Below are positions 49,801 through 59,042 of a DNA stretch of 64,000 nt, piece after piece (the stretch's first letter is position 1; every line of letters begins with the position of its first letter). Both the position numbers and the translations under genes were made by a program. The notes beneath the pieces were generated by a model. It saw nothing but the letters and a program-made list of their open reading frames with translations. It had not been told where the DNA came from and did no database searches. The stretch is from Apostichopus japonicus (Eukaryota; Echinodermata; Holothuroidea; Aspidochirotida; Stichopodidae). The stretch spans positions 31,192,668 to 31,256,667 of the forward strand of contig NC_092569.1 in assembly GCF_037975245.1 (NCBI RefSeq), written 5' to 3'.

Positions 49801-50424
49801 TAGAGTCAAATTATCGCAAAAATTTGAGAATTTCCCATTGGCTTCAATGATAAATATCCTATCATTTTTATAACAAAAAAAATCATTTCTTCATAACTAA
49901 AGCTTATTTCCAGCCGGTTTTTCGCAGGAATATTGTGTTTGGTGACCATGTTCAACATACTTGAGTTTCAGAAATTTTTCTCCACCAAATAAAAAAATAT
50001 TTCGAACAAACTGTAAAAAGCTAGTTTTTTTACCCCATTGACTGTAATGATAAGCGACCCCTCCAACTGGAGAAAACGTGCTAGCCCTGAAGCCTATAGG
50101 CTACACTCAAAGTTTGAACCTAGGCTACATTCTTTTCTGAAACTGCCTAATTTCGAGTGTGGCCATTACCGTAAGCCTGTTGGAATTTATGCATCTTTAC
50201 GATATTAGCCCTACTAGTACTGTTACTTGTTAGTGTTACTATAGCCTAATTAATATACGATATGCAGGAATTCTAGCCTAACGTGTGACCAAAGGCTAAA
50301 ATTCATGGATGTTAGCTTAGTGTAGAGCCTAGTGTTATGTCTTATCGTGGACGAAACTATGAATAAAGACTTACAATTGGCGTGAACATAAGGATGAATC
50401 CAGTTGCGTGTCGAGGTCAGACAT
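34847..50424 (-). CDS. SAMD3-like protein, second gene of the CACTA transposon
   Basis: Exons: 50375-50424, 42799-43101, 41636-42025, 40963-41065, 38348-38728, 37224-37407, 36177-36277, 34847-35137. Phases agree throughout (2,2,2,0,0,1,0): 1803 nt, 600 residues. Residues 18-95 resemble a PB1/ubiquitin-like fold (KFLLIFGPNNKKVEIE, ILQLYDRDFSDYVDI). 118-205 are Ser/Pro-rich. Residues from about 230 onward align in order with animal proteins annotated SAMD3-like: SLFLDSIYKEVTEKYG, WKHRLQYKFQNFRKRV, LADIKSKYPWLFDD, AAFLAIPGLLQED, NPVYIKMDG, VFNFFYPSS. Function unknown. The donor of exon 7 is weak, and the final TGA overlaps a perfect donor (AAT|GTAAGT), so one more short exon is possible. Exon 1 is tied in by splice phase only. 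Confidence 0.68.
39470..40475 (+). repeat. Hairpin-ended repeat element, copy B (inside CACTA intron)
   Basis: Three diverged units share ATCACATGAC-like, CAACTTGTCCCAAAATATCA and CACTGGGAGTTATTGCA words (near 39478, 39768, 40137). A CA-rich stretch and the hairpin GGTTCCTTTTGCT/AGCAAGGAACC follow (40449-40475). The family is the inverse of copy A at 19690-20530. It lies in the intron between exons 4 and 5 of the SAMD3-like gene. Confidence 0.55.
44355..46733 (-). CDS. CACTA (tnp2-like) transposase with C2H2 zinc fingers
   Basis: A single open frame; the first ATG (46733) gives 792 residues, and seven codons upstream open with GTG. Two C2H2 fingers at the N terminus: C5-C8-H21-H26 and C36-C41-H54-H59. 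The core follows the tnp2 pattern: YCDDFTVANPLGTH (277-290), GNLPPMHRS (303-), VADNLAAHDLGGF (370-) with CRFC (392-395), DIAHDLFEGV (459-468), KPKAHYLVHYP (597-607), GPLINTWTLRFEGKH (about 614-628). D278 or D279, D372 and E625 are candidate catalytic acids by position; I cannot align them here. No stops or frameshifts. It would act in the nucleus on the element ends. A splice acceptor (CTGTATTTAG) 20 bases before the ATG suggests its mRNA has a 5' leader exon. Confidence 0.85.
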   Translation of the reverse strand: MRFNCCYCIFNTVKFETLMKHYRFVHGNNPNFRIVCGINGCAKNYSNVRTYRRHIRLKHELFWLEVTNADVINDNGVENDDQLPIEENHANADDAVDIDVNREVSMFLLKLREIHKIPQAACTFVANECVDILKMCREKMTEDLHNVLQRTNTNIDVLKQSGLDNVLQESEFEHALHNFSTALNLQKYVANEFGVVKPCEYELGRDNVTAKVHTMQYIPILQTLKALLKFDDVFSEVINGHSSPDGDILGDFCDGVRFHDNELFSKQPNSLQIQLYCDDFTVANPLGTHVHLLKFCVLYFVLGNLPPMHRSKLRTIQSVILCPTIYVKKYGYESILQPLISDLKILEQNGIQILKDGIEYTFHGTVSFLVADNLAAHDLGGFQTHFNHGRICRFCNVIKADQKNHFRSDNLQMRTKEAYELQAVAVQTNPALFTLYGIKQSSCLNELQFFHVVEGSPPDIAHDLFEGVIPEVIAEVVKYCVTQQFFTLSDLNEQIKKIPYEGSHCTNKPSLMSDKIQTFKVKQTACQALCLCRLLPLMVGSFIPQDSKEWQVLLKLLDVVQYCMSKKVTRALTIFLADLIEEFLTMYFEAFPHVSMKPKAHYLVHYPEMLLQYGPLINTWTLRFEGKHNYFKEIARTSKNRKNVCKTLATRHEYMQATYHGSQNFLTEDALTHSKGDLYPVRLLPQTIQAQVLLLVGGNESVYSVGKVCYNGSFYSKGLAVAVEEGSFGKIDMCFLITDEVFLLCRMSERVQYISHVHAFNVCFGCKFVFKNVQIFLILTHLGYIRLETWSL
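46755..50374. other. CACTA interior between transposase and first exon
   Basis: No further exon seen. Contains an inverted repeat: 46925-46995 and 48595-48660 are complementary (GCATAGGAAAAACCTCAAAT against ATTTGAGGTTTTTCCTATGC), about 1.6 kb apart. Low-complexity AT-rich stretches at 47750-49900 give only spurious frames. Confidence 0.5.
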
Positions 50425-50599
50425 TTTCAGTTTCAACTTAAAATAAAGTACGACAGCCGGACGGAAATATTACAATGAACTTAACTACAAACTAGGATGT
50501 ATTTTGAGTGGTTGGAATCGACAAGTTTCTGTTTAGGTGTCATGCAGCATGTAGACTATTCTTGCACTGTTGCAGGCGAAATGTTCACGTGGTTTCAAA

Positions 50600-50855
50600 T
50601 ACCTTAGTTCGTCGCCACCGACTAAGCTACAATTATGGCGCGAATCGGGTGTCCGGATCGTTTTTAGTCCGTGGGTTAAAATAGCTTAGGCCGTCGCCGC
50701 CGACTAAGCTACGATTATTTTTTCCTTAGTCGATGTAAACCGACTAAGAAGCAGTGATGAAAAGAAGATTTTTGCTAGTCTGTGTGCATTGACTAACGTT
50801 AGAGACTAATTTAACGTTAGTCCGTTGCAATATTGACTAGTTTATTTTTTCAGTG
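50600..50855. repeat. CACTA right end: TIR and subterminal array
   Basis: Contains CACCGACTAAGCTA, CCGCCGACTAAGCTA, CTTAGTCGATG, CCGACTAAG, TTAACGTTAGTCCG and ends TTTTTTCAGTG, mirroring the left end. The start of the SAMD3-like reading frame lies only about 430 bases inside, so the promoter is presumably in or next to this array. Confidence 0.85.
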
Positions 50856-50857
50856 TT

Positions 50858-52234
50858 GATATGGAAATACGACCAGTGTAAATGTGAATCTGTCAGATAA
50901 TCCTCAGCCTTTTAAGGTATAAATAGTATTAAAACATCAAGCAAGTATATGAATTACCTAAAACCATTTTGAATGAGAGCAATTAGTTCAACAAAAATCA
51001 ACAATAATGTGACAGCATTGAGAAGGACAATATGTCAAGTCCATTTGGCTATTACTAATTGCATTCTCTTTCCGTTCTAGTATTTCCATCCATAAATGAC
51101 CACAATAATGATATTTTAGGACCAAAACATTCTAGTCATATTTTCACTGGTCTAGTTTTAGGATAGAGTGGGTGGATTACTGTCAGTGAACTACGTGGGT
51201 ATTGGAGCCTTGTTGCAATTTTTTTCCCTCCATGTGTATTCACGGTCAGTCAACTTGGTACCCATTAATATGATCAATTGCAACAACAAATATTGTATGG
51301 TCTGTTACATATTCAAGCATCTGCAGTTAATTATCAGTTAAGGTAAGTAGACAGCAAAAGAAACCATTTGCAATACGCAGCTAAATGAGAAAAATTTACG
51401 TACACAAGTTTGGACAAAAGGAGAAGGCAATTCAAAGCTCCGAAAAATTCCCTATTTTTCGGGGCTGCTTTTCAACGCTCAAAGCAAATTTAAATTCATA
51501 AAAGAAATCATTAATATTTGGCTCGGTGTTACTTGTCTTGCATACGAAAATATTAGACTTCATGTGGATAATTGAAAAGTTGTAAGGAGTGACAGTAAGC
51601 GTTGCCAAAACCGTAAAAAAGATATCTTGTTTGGAGAGAAAGAATAGCTTATTAAAGAAACTCATTTCGAAATTAAGGATAAATTTGCAATTACGTAGCA
51701 GTCCCCAAAAAGAAGTTCGTCGCCGTTATTAGTGAAGACAATGCATAAGACATTTACTGGACCTTGAGGAGGTTTAATACCGAAATAATTAATAAACACT
51801 GGACTACAGCGAACAAAAGACCCAACGGAAACATATAAGACTTGCCCAAGTCTACGGCAAGACCAGACGAGAGCTTGAAGTTATTAAGAACACGAAGAAT
51901 TTCTTAAAGTGGCCATGACACGAAAATATGAACTTCCTATAAATTGGGAAATCATCTAAGCATGTTCTTTAGAACATATATCAACCGTTGTGTTAGTTAA
52001 AAACTTGATTTGTTTAGTCGAAAGTTGAGAATTAATCTACCCTCTCCGGGGTTTGAATAGTTCGATTGCCCGAAACTTTCGAAATCTCATGACGTCATGT
52101 GACGTCATGTTAGGAACACGATTTGCTCTCGCTGTTTCCTCCGAACATATATACACGTACTTACACATACGACAAGTGTACATAAATACCCAACAAAATC
52201 GAGAACAAGAAATCAAATCTAAATTTCCCGTGGA
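50858..52234. other. Intergenic, no gene seen
   Basis: AT-rich; one AT-driven frame at 51432-51665 (minus) is not convincing. Confidence 0.4.
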
Positions 52235-53036
52235 ATGGCAGATTTAGAACCAAATGCGGCAATCGAACTTTTAAGTGATAGTGGTTCTTCACCAGGCAGT
52301 GAACTTGGGCTAGAGGTACAGTGCCCGTTCTCATATTCGAAGCAGAGAGTGAGGGCAATTATCATGCCCACATTGAACAGAACGTTGAGGGTGGACCTGA
52401 GGTGTTACTGTTAGGCATGGAACAGTATTAGTTCGAGTCCGTTAACGAGTCAAAACATATTGAAGAAGAAAACCGTTGGGAAATATTGCAAGGAACATAC
52501 AACATGATAAGAATTTTGTAACGTAGATTTGTTTTTTTACATCTGGTTCATTCTGTACATGTGTCGTTGGAATTCGCAGAACTGGCTAAACCGTATTGTG
52601 CGATTGTGTTACTGTGACTTACAACCATATAATCCTTACAAAATCTAGTTTTGAAAATCAAAGAAACTAAAGAATGTTTCATGAAACATGAAAGTGTAAA
52701 TTCACAACAAATGTAACCATAACTGTAGATTACATCACTGCTTTGTTAATGTTGATATCATGGGCCCACATTAATAAATTTGAACTTATATTTATGTTTT
52801 TTTGTAGGCAGTACAGATACAAAGCCTACCGTCAACAGGTTCAATGGTGTTGGGGGCTCCTAGCAAGACACGTCAGGGTTGTGCTACCATAATGTGCAGT
52901 CCAAAGGATCAGAAGTGAGTTTCTGGCCAATGGTCAGTACACTGGATTCAAGTTGCCAGGAGAAAACTCAGTTGTATAGGAAGCCTTGGTTGAGAAATCC
53001 CTCCAGAAGCACCTGTTCTATTCTACGATTGTGTAA
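52235..53036 (+). pseudogene. P2X7-C-terminal-like gene, two exons, broken
   Basis: Exon 1 opens MADLEPNAAIELLSDSGSSP, shifts frame near 52330, and continues EAESEGNYHAHIEQNVEGGP, LLLGMEQY, stop, FESVNESKHIEEENRW. Exon 2 starts at acceptor TTTTTTTGTAG (52807) and reads QYRYKAYRQQVQWCWGLLAR, VRVVLP, stop, CAVQRIRSEFLANGQYTGFK. This matches the pattern of the cytoplasmic P2X7 tail domain (AYRQ..RWCWG...R.VLP.CAV..IR..FP....YTGF), which invertebrates often carry as stand-alone proteins. One frameshift, a TAG and a TAA break it, so it is probably non-functional. A later TAG after GENSVV may be near the natural stop. Confidence 0.75.
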
Positions 53037-53510
53037 GATTATCAATCCGCCAAGTTTCCCTCAGTGTTGATGTATTGATATTCAAGACTTTATTAAGGAT
53101 GAAATGGTTATTTTCCAGACCCAACATCAACAATGAAAAGAAAAGGCATGTTTTGAAGCATTTGGACACATCATGGAGGTAAAACAGATGTTACCTCCAT
53201 GGACACATGTAGCGGCGTGACCGTGATGTTATGTAATATGTGCAAAAGTGAACGGGGATTGACCTTTATAGTAGCATTTACCTCCCAGACATGTTTGCCT
53301 AGTACCTTTAATCTGGAATCCAAAATATCCATATCGCCAATGATATTTGATAGAAAGTCATAATAAAGACCAATGGAGGCGGAAGAACTCTTGAATGTTT
53401 AGACTTTTTTTCTTCAACAGCAGGGATTTGTTTTACAATCTCTTTTCAGAAGCTAAGCAGTACAACCTTTAAATGGTATCCGATTATTTTAATGCATGTG
53501 ATGCTGTGTT
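53037..53510. other. Spacer between P2X7-like pseudogene and retrotransposon
   Basis: No gene seen; may include the 3'UTR of the pseudogene. Confidence 0.4.
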
Positions 53511-56500
53511 GATTTGATTTGATTTTATTCGGCAAGATATCAATCTTCATCTGCATACAAACAAAAAATTGCACATAAAGATAAACATTTAAAATACAAG
53601 AAGGGAATATACTTAAATGCATCGAAAAGAAGATAACATGCCAAGGATAACCCTTTAAGCTAAAAGCTTATTTCCAAAGGGGTCCTTAAAACCATTAAAA
53701 TACAAAAGATAAGAAATAACTATTAAAACAACTAAAACATGCATACAAACACTGTAAAAAAGAAAGATATTTACAAGCTAGACATTCATATGATTTAAAA
53801 GGTAGGCTTTGGCATCTTTTTTAAAATTGTATTTCAGCAGGATGGATTTTATGTTTTCAGGTAGCCTGTTCCAGTTTTTAATTGCATTGTAATAAAAAGA
53901 CCCAGCACAGTGCGTTTTAATTTTGGGAAGTTGAAAATTAAAACTACTACCTCTTGTGTTATGGTTATGAACACTATTTACTCTAATAAAACTCTCCCTC
54001 ATATAGACTGGAGAGGTACCATGGAAAACATTAAAAACATGATTAAGACGAAGCTGTTCAGCCCTAGTGTTGATGTTCAAAATACCAAGAGTTTTAAAGT
54101 CAGCATGGTTAATGTGGTAATAAAAATCTTTACCCAGAATGAATCTGACAACTTTGTTCTGGGCACATTGTAATCTACGAGCGTGGTACTTAGAAATACC
54201 TCCATACCAAGATGAGATGGAATAATCAAACAGACAAAGAACAAGGGCTGTACAGATGGTCTTTTTCATATTTTGATTAAAATAATTAGCTTGCCTGTAG
54301 AGGAATTTGAGTCGAGAATTTGTTTTACTAATAATGCCAAGAACAATTTGTTCGCCATCAAGGTATTGGTTTAATTCCAGACCGAGGTAAACAACAGAAT
54401 GTTTGGCCTTAATCAGTTGACCATCACAAATAATTGAGAAGTCAGTATACTGACCAAGTTTACGTTTGGTCCCAAACAAAATCAACTCGGTCTTACCCAT
54501 GTGTAACGACAATTTGTTTTCAATGAGCCATTTATTGCCACTCTCCAGGTTAGAAGAAAGATTTTTTTTAATATTGTTAGGATCTTTGTCAGAGTAAAAT
54601 AAAGCACTGTCATCGGCATATTGTAAAAGCAAGCAATTGATGGAGTTAGGCATATCATTTACATAGCAAAGAAATAAAATGGGGCCCAATATACTGCCTT
54701 GAGGCACCCCGCAAGTGATGGTCAGAGGATCAGATTCAACTCTATTTATGCTAACAACTTGCCGTCTACCAGAAAGATAAGATTGGAACCAGTCAATTGA
54801 TGTACTGTGGACACCCATTGCGGACAGCTTATTACACAAAATTTGATGGTCTACACTGTCGAACGCCTTCTGGATATCCAATAAGATCATGCCGGTATAA
54901 TTACCAGCGGCAGTTTGTTTCCTGATATGATCTTGCAGATGAATAAGGCAAGTGTCGGTTGAGTATGATCCTCTAAAACCAGATTGGAATTGGTAAATGA
55001 GATTATTGTTAACCAGATAATCGTTCAGTTGATGGAAAACAGCTTTCTCTAAGAATTTTGACACAACAGAGAGGATGCTCACTGGTCTATAGTTTCCAGC
55101 TTCAAGCTTACTCTTCTTTTTATGAAGAGGAATGACTTTTGCGATTTTCATGTCATGAGGAACAACACCACATCTTAAAGAAGCATTAATAATATGTGTG
55201 ATGGGGCCTGTAATAGCCTCAGCAGCATCTTTAATAAAACGCCCTGGGATACCATCGAGACCAGTACTTTTACTTATGTCAAGACTATGGATCTCATTCA
55301 GGACAAATTCCTCATTGATTTCTTGAAGCTGGAAAGAATCTGGAACAACACTCTTATACTGATTTTTAAAAACAGGTGAGTCCACATCGTACGAGTTAAA
55401 CTCTTGCTTTGGAAGTTGATTCACAAGATCTGATGCAACATGAGTAAAAAAATGATTGAAATGATCAGCAACAACCTTTTTATCATGGCATTTTTCGCCA
55501 TTCACATCTAAAACAGTATTTGATGAAGTATTAGACTTTGATTGGTAGCCAAGAGTCTTGAGATGTTTCCATAACTCTTTAGGCTTGTCTTTGTATTCGT
55601 CTATTTTTTCAATCATGTAATGACGTTTGGCGTTTCTTATGTCATTATGAACTTTGTTGCGCATCTTACGGTACATTTGGTAATTTTCAGATGAGTGGGT
55701 ATCCCCCCGGGACTTACGTAACCAACTGTCCCGTTCACGAATACTCTCGAGAATCTCAGCTGAAGTCCAGGGATCAGACTGATTTTTGATCCTAACTTCC
55801 TTAACTGGAGCCACAGAATCAAGAACAGTGGTAAATAAACCCCGGAAACATACCCACGATTCGTCGACATTATCAGACATATAAACAGAAGACCAGTCAA
55901 CATTTTTCAGCTCATCAACAAAATATTCCTTATTGTACTTTTTTAGGGACCTAATCTGAACCCCTTTATGGGAATCAAACTTGGTTTTGATGTTACCCCT
56001 TGTACAATAAACAATGTAATGGTCGCTTATACCATATGGTATGACCCCATATTGCTGGATTTTTTTCATATTGTTACATAAAACATGATCAATGGCTGAG
56101 GATGATGTGTCAGTGACTCTAGTAGGAGTATATATCAACTGCTTGAAACCAGACATATTCAAAATATTTTGGTAGTTCTTATACTTATCATCTGCCTTGA
56201 TACTACACATGTTAATATCACCGAGAACTATAACATCAAAGTCATTAGGAAGTTTAGTCAGAACATGCTCCAACTTATTGGTGAAATCAGATTCTAGATG
56301 GGTTTGAGACCGATAACAAATACCAATAATAATGGGTTTTGACATTGGTAGAAGAATCTCTACCCAAACTGCTTCAATATTTGGCTCATGTAAATCTGGC
56401 CTGGGATTAAAAGCTAGACTAGATCTCACATAAATACAGACACCTCCTCCATGTCTGTTACGGTCATTGCGAATCACCGAAAAGCCGGGAATTTCAATTT

Positions 56501-57605
56501 CACAGTTAGTAACAGAGTCATCAATCCAGCTCTCGCTGATGCCAAAAACACTAGGTTTAGTTTCAGAGGCAATCAGCCTAACCTCAGACATTTTAGGAGT
56601 GAGGGATCTAGCATTCAAGTGAATACAGTGAAAGCCTTTGGTACGAAAACAGTCATAGATGTCATTATCACAATTATTGTCGGTTAAAGTTGGTGAACTT
56701 GGCGCTGAGTTAGCATCCGTCTTCGGGTAGCCAGCATTCAACACATCATGACGAGTATCAGAGTCATCACCTTTAGATCTAATGGTGGCAGATGCGGGTA
56801 CACTAGAAGTTCTGTTGTTGTGTCTACGACGCCTTTTCTTACGCCGAGTGGGACGGTTTGCATTTAATTTAAGATCTCTCAAGTTCTGCCAAACTTCAGC
56901 GGGCAAACGATGAGAACCATTCATATTCAGAAGAGCCTCCCGACTGTATGTGATGGGCAACTTAGTTTGTGTGCTGGCTGATGGGATAGCACTTGAAACA
57001 TTTGCTCTGGTAATATCATTGTTATTGTCACACTGAGGACCGGGATTGGGATTTATATCACCGGCGATGAGAAGGCGATCATGAAAAGTTACTGATGAGT
57101 TGGAGTACAGGGTAATGCCCTTGCCCACAAGATGTTTCTGAGTTATTGATTGACTTACCAAAGGTCTATGAACACAGCTGATTCCATTGTATAAATAGGA
57201 CAATACACCAAGCTGATTACTTTGAGTTCCAAACAGCAGACCTAATCCATACAGCATAAAGAGTTTAACTAGTGCCATGGTTGAATTCCAATATCCTTAC
57301 AAAAGCTTAGATGATATGCATGGATGAGCTAGCTAATGGCTCTATTGGAATGTCTGTGACTACTATGGTGCACTATATATAGTCAGGGTTCAAAAACAGG
57401 GGAGATGATGACCAGAAAAACACAAAAAACTCACAAAATCCAACCAAAGATGCCACATATGAATGTCCAGTAGGTTCTAGAAGTAACAAACAGCAACTGG
57501 TAAAAAACTCCGGATCAAAAACACACTAGTAACAGCAAAAAAACGTAAAAGTTCAGGAGAAGTGTGAGAGCTGTTGCTACACGCTCAATCACCAATCACC
57601 AATCA
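53511..57605 (-). mobile_element. Full-length or near full-length CR1/L2-like non-LTR retrotransposon
   Basis: Minus strand: about 330 bases of 5'UTR, one intact 1166-codon ORF, about 260 bases of 3'UTR and an AAATC tandem tail at 53511-53530. The intact ORF suggests a recent insertion. The exact 5' boundary near 57605 is estimated from a change in composition. Confidence 0.8.
53778..57278 (-). CDS. Endonuclease/reverse-transcriptase polyprotein of CR1/L2-like element
   Basis: 1166 residues, uninterrupted. Residues 1-20 are hydrophobic and signal-peptide-like. 73-81 is GDINPNPGP, a 2A-like motif. 144-152 is an Arg/Lys cluster. An APE-type endonuclease spans about 216-422, with N222, E249, D354/N356, D397 and the closing SDH (418-420). 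The reverse transcriptase spans about 650-960, with YRPVSILS, LLDIQKAFDSVD (D801), GVPQGSILGPILF and the catalytic YADD (887-890). The C-terminal block is HNTRGSSFNF ... NWNRLPENIK. It copies its RNA into DNA at a nicked target. All key acidic residues are present. Confidence 0.93.
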   Translation of the reverse strand: MALVKLFMLYGLGLLFGTQSNQLGVLSYLYNGISCVHRPLVSQSITQKHLVGKGITLYSNSSVTFHDRLLIAGDINPNPGPQCDNNNDITRANVSSAIPSASTQTKLPITYSREALLNMNGSHRLPAEVWQNLRDLKLNANRPTRRKKRRRRHNNRTSSVPASATIRSKGDDSDTRHDVLNAGYPKTDANSAPSSPTLTDNNCDNDIYDCFRTKGFHCIHLNARSLTPKMSEVRLIASETKPSVFGISESWIDDSVTNCEIEIPGFSVIRNDRNRHGGGVCIYVRSSLAFNPRPDLHEPNIEAVWVEILLPMSKPIIIGICYRSQTHLESDFTNKLEHVLTKLPNDFDVIVLGDINMCSIKADDKYKNYQNILNMSGFKQLIYTPTRVTDTSSSAIDHVLCNNMKKIQQYGVIPYGISDHYIVYCTRGNIKTKFDSHKGVQIRSLKKYNKEYFVDELKNVDWSSVYMSDNVDESWVCFRGLFTTVLDSVAPVKEVRIKNQSDPWTSAEILESIRERDSWLRKSRGDTHSSENYQMYRKMRNKVHNDIRNAKRHYMIEKIDEYKDKPKELWKHLKTLGYQSKSNTSSNTVLDVNGEKCHDKKVVADHFNHFFTHVASDLVNQLPKQEFNSYDVDSPVFKNQYKSVVPDSFQLQEINEEFVLNEIHSLDISKSTGLDGIPGRFIKDAAEAITGPITHIINASLRCGVVPHDMKIAKVIPLHKKKSKLEAGNYRPVSILSVVSKFLEKAVFHQLNDYLVNNNLIYQFQSGFRGSYSTDTCLIHLQDHIRKQTAAGNYTGMILLDIQKAFDSVDHQILCNKLSAMGVHSTSIDWFQSYLSGRRQVVSINRVESDPLTITCGVPQGSILGPILFLCYVNDMPNSINCLLLQYADDSALFYSDKDPNNIKKNLSSNLESGNKWLIENKLSLHMGKTELILFGTKRKLGQYTDFSIICDGQLIKAKHSVVYLGLELNQYLDGEQIVLGIISKTNSRLKFLYRQANYFNQNMKKTICTALVLCLFDYSISSWYGGISKYHARRLQCAQNKVVRFILGKDFYYHINHADFKTLGILNINTRAEQLRLNHVFNVFHGTSPVYMRESFIRVNSVHNHNTRGSSFNFQLPKIKTHCAGSFYYNAIKNWNRLPENIKSILLKYNFKKDAKAYLLNHMNV

Positions 57606-58499
57606 AGTTTTCATGTTGTGTGGATTACATTTTTGGATGTGAGTGGCGTTGTGCAGTGTTTCTTGGTTTAAATTACCCTTTATGCTATTTGTTTCTGGTT
57701 TATTCTAAATAATTGTCACAACAACGATTGACGACAATGGACATACATCTGTTTTGTAGGCTTAAAGCCAACAATTTCATGTAAGTTGTTTTCTCTGAAA
57801 CCTCCTTCGATGGCACAAATGACATTAGTGTAATTTAAGAATGATATTGTCTATGATAGTACAGTTTTATTTTTATGTCTTATATACAATGATTGTTATT
57901 AATGTTGGTTAAGTCACAGGCTTGTTCAGATTGAACAGAATGACTGTATAGAACTGATAATGAATAAAATGTGTTCAATGATTTAAGATTTGAACTACGT
58001 TGTGGGACTGTTTAAAATAAATCGCTGTAAGATTTGTACACCCTTTGGAATATAGTCTTTTTAAATACTTATTTTGACCCATCACTATCACCCAAACTCC
58101 CTGCCCAACAAAAAATGGTTTTCCTTGAATACAAATAAGAAATATTATTGCCATAACTAACTGACCCAGCATATTCCAGGAATACATTGAGGCTTTTTCA
58201 CAAGAAGATGTAACCTAGCCCTCGTGAAGCTAACCTTGTAGCTTATTACTACACAATAGGGCAATGAAGGGGGTGTTAATTTAGATGGTACATCAAAAAC
58301 TCTTTGTGTACTGCGACTTCAGTGTAGTAACGCTAATACTAGTGCTACTAGTACTTGTGCTCGGCCGCGCTTCCTCCATGGGTTCACCACTTGTACCACT
58401 GGAGGTTTTCTTTTCCCCGAACTGGTCTTCGGAGTTTTAATGTCGGTTATTTTACAGGAGAACGACTCGTTTATGTCGACCCGTTAATGCCCAATTGTT
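57606..58499. other. Intergenic, no gene seen
   Basis: No exon recognised. GC content rises from about 58340 toward the THAP relic. Confidence 0.4.
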
Positions 58500-58690
58500 T
58501 TATTTCATAAGAAAGGAAGGATCATAGTCTGCTTCCGTGAAGTGTTCGCTACATAAGGAGCTGTACACTGGTTAGGCCCAGTGAATCGGCGCTGCTGTTC
58601 TGCACTAACTTGGTCATAATCGCCGTGTTATTTTCGTCCTTCGGCCATCGGTGAAGGCTAATTACACGGGTTATGACATTACTGCAGCCC
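58500..58690 (-). pseudogene. THAP-type zinc-finger relic
   Basis: Minus strand: CSNVITRVISLHRWPKDEN in one frame, RRFTGPNQCT in another, then SSLCSEHFTEADYDPSFLMK with TAA. The order C..C / FHRFPKD / FTGP / LCSEHF.x.DY is that of the C2CH THAP DNA-binding domain. At least two frame changes are needed, so it is broken. It may come from a THAP-bearing DNA transposon or a host THAP gene. Confidence 0.65.
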
Positions 58691-59042
58691 CTAGCAACAC
58701 GACTGACCATTTATCTCGGATATATTACAACATGTAAAAACAAACTTGAAATTTATAACAATATAGCCTAATACAGTGGTTGTTCTTTCAGTGTAAATGT
58801 TCGTGTATGTGTGGCGGTATGATCGTCGCGCATCCGGTACTTGCTTTGGCTTGGCATTTGTGTTCCTAATATGACGTCATCGTTGTCTTGTTTAAAAATC
58901 GCTTTTTTCAGAGTTCTTTATTCGGATGCAAATATTAAAATTTAATTTCTAATTATTCCTTGAAGTTTTGAAGGTGACGAAAATAGTTCTGAACAAAGAT
59001 TTTCTCATAGATTCAGAGGAAGTTACCCTCGATTAGTTGGAT

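Larger units (their letters stand above)
33040..50855 (-). mobile_element. Complete 17.8-kb CACTA (EnSpm) DNA transposon
   Basis: Left end CACTGAAAACTTAAATTGGT, right end the complement of CACTGAAAAAATAAACTAGT; TT flanks both ends (33038-33039 and 50856-50857), a possible 2-bp target duplication. CACTR termini define the CACTA/EnSpm group. Both ends continue into clusters of short words of the CCGACTAA / TTAGTCGG type, as CACTA subterminal repeats do. Inside, on the minus strand, lie a zinc-finger/tnp2-like transposase (44355-46733) and an 8-exon SAMD3-like gene (34847-50424). No other transposase lies in the interval. Internal insertions: a MITE-like element (34180-34392) and a hairpin-ended repeat (39470-40475). 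Long for the class, but both genes look intact. Confidence 0.82.

Noticed and set aside
53910-56687. Plus-strand ORFs of 60-90 aa over the retrotransposon
   Set aside because: Antisense shadows of the 1166-aa polyprotein.
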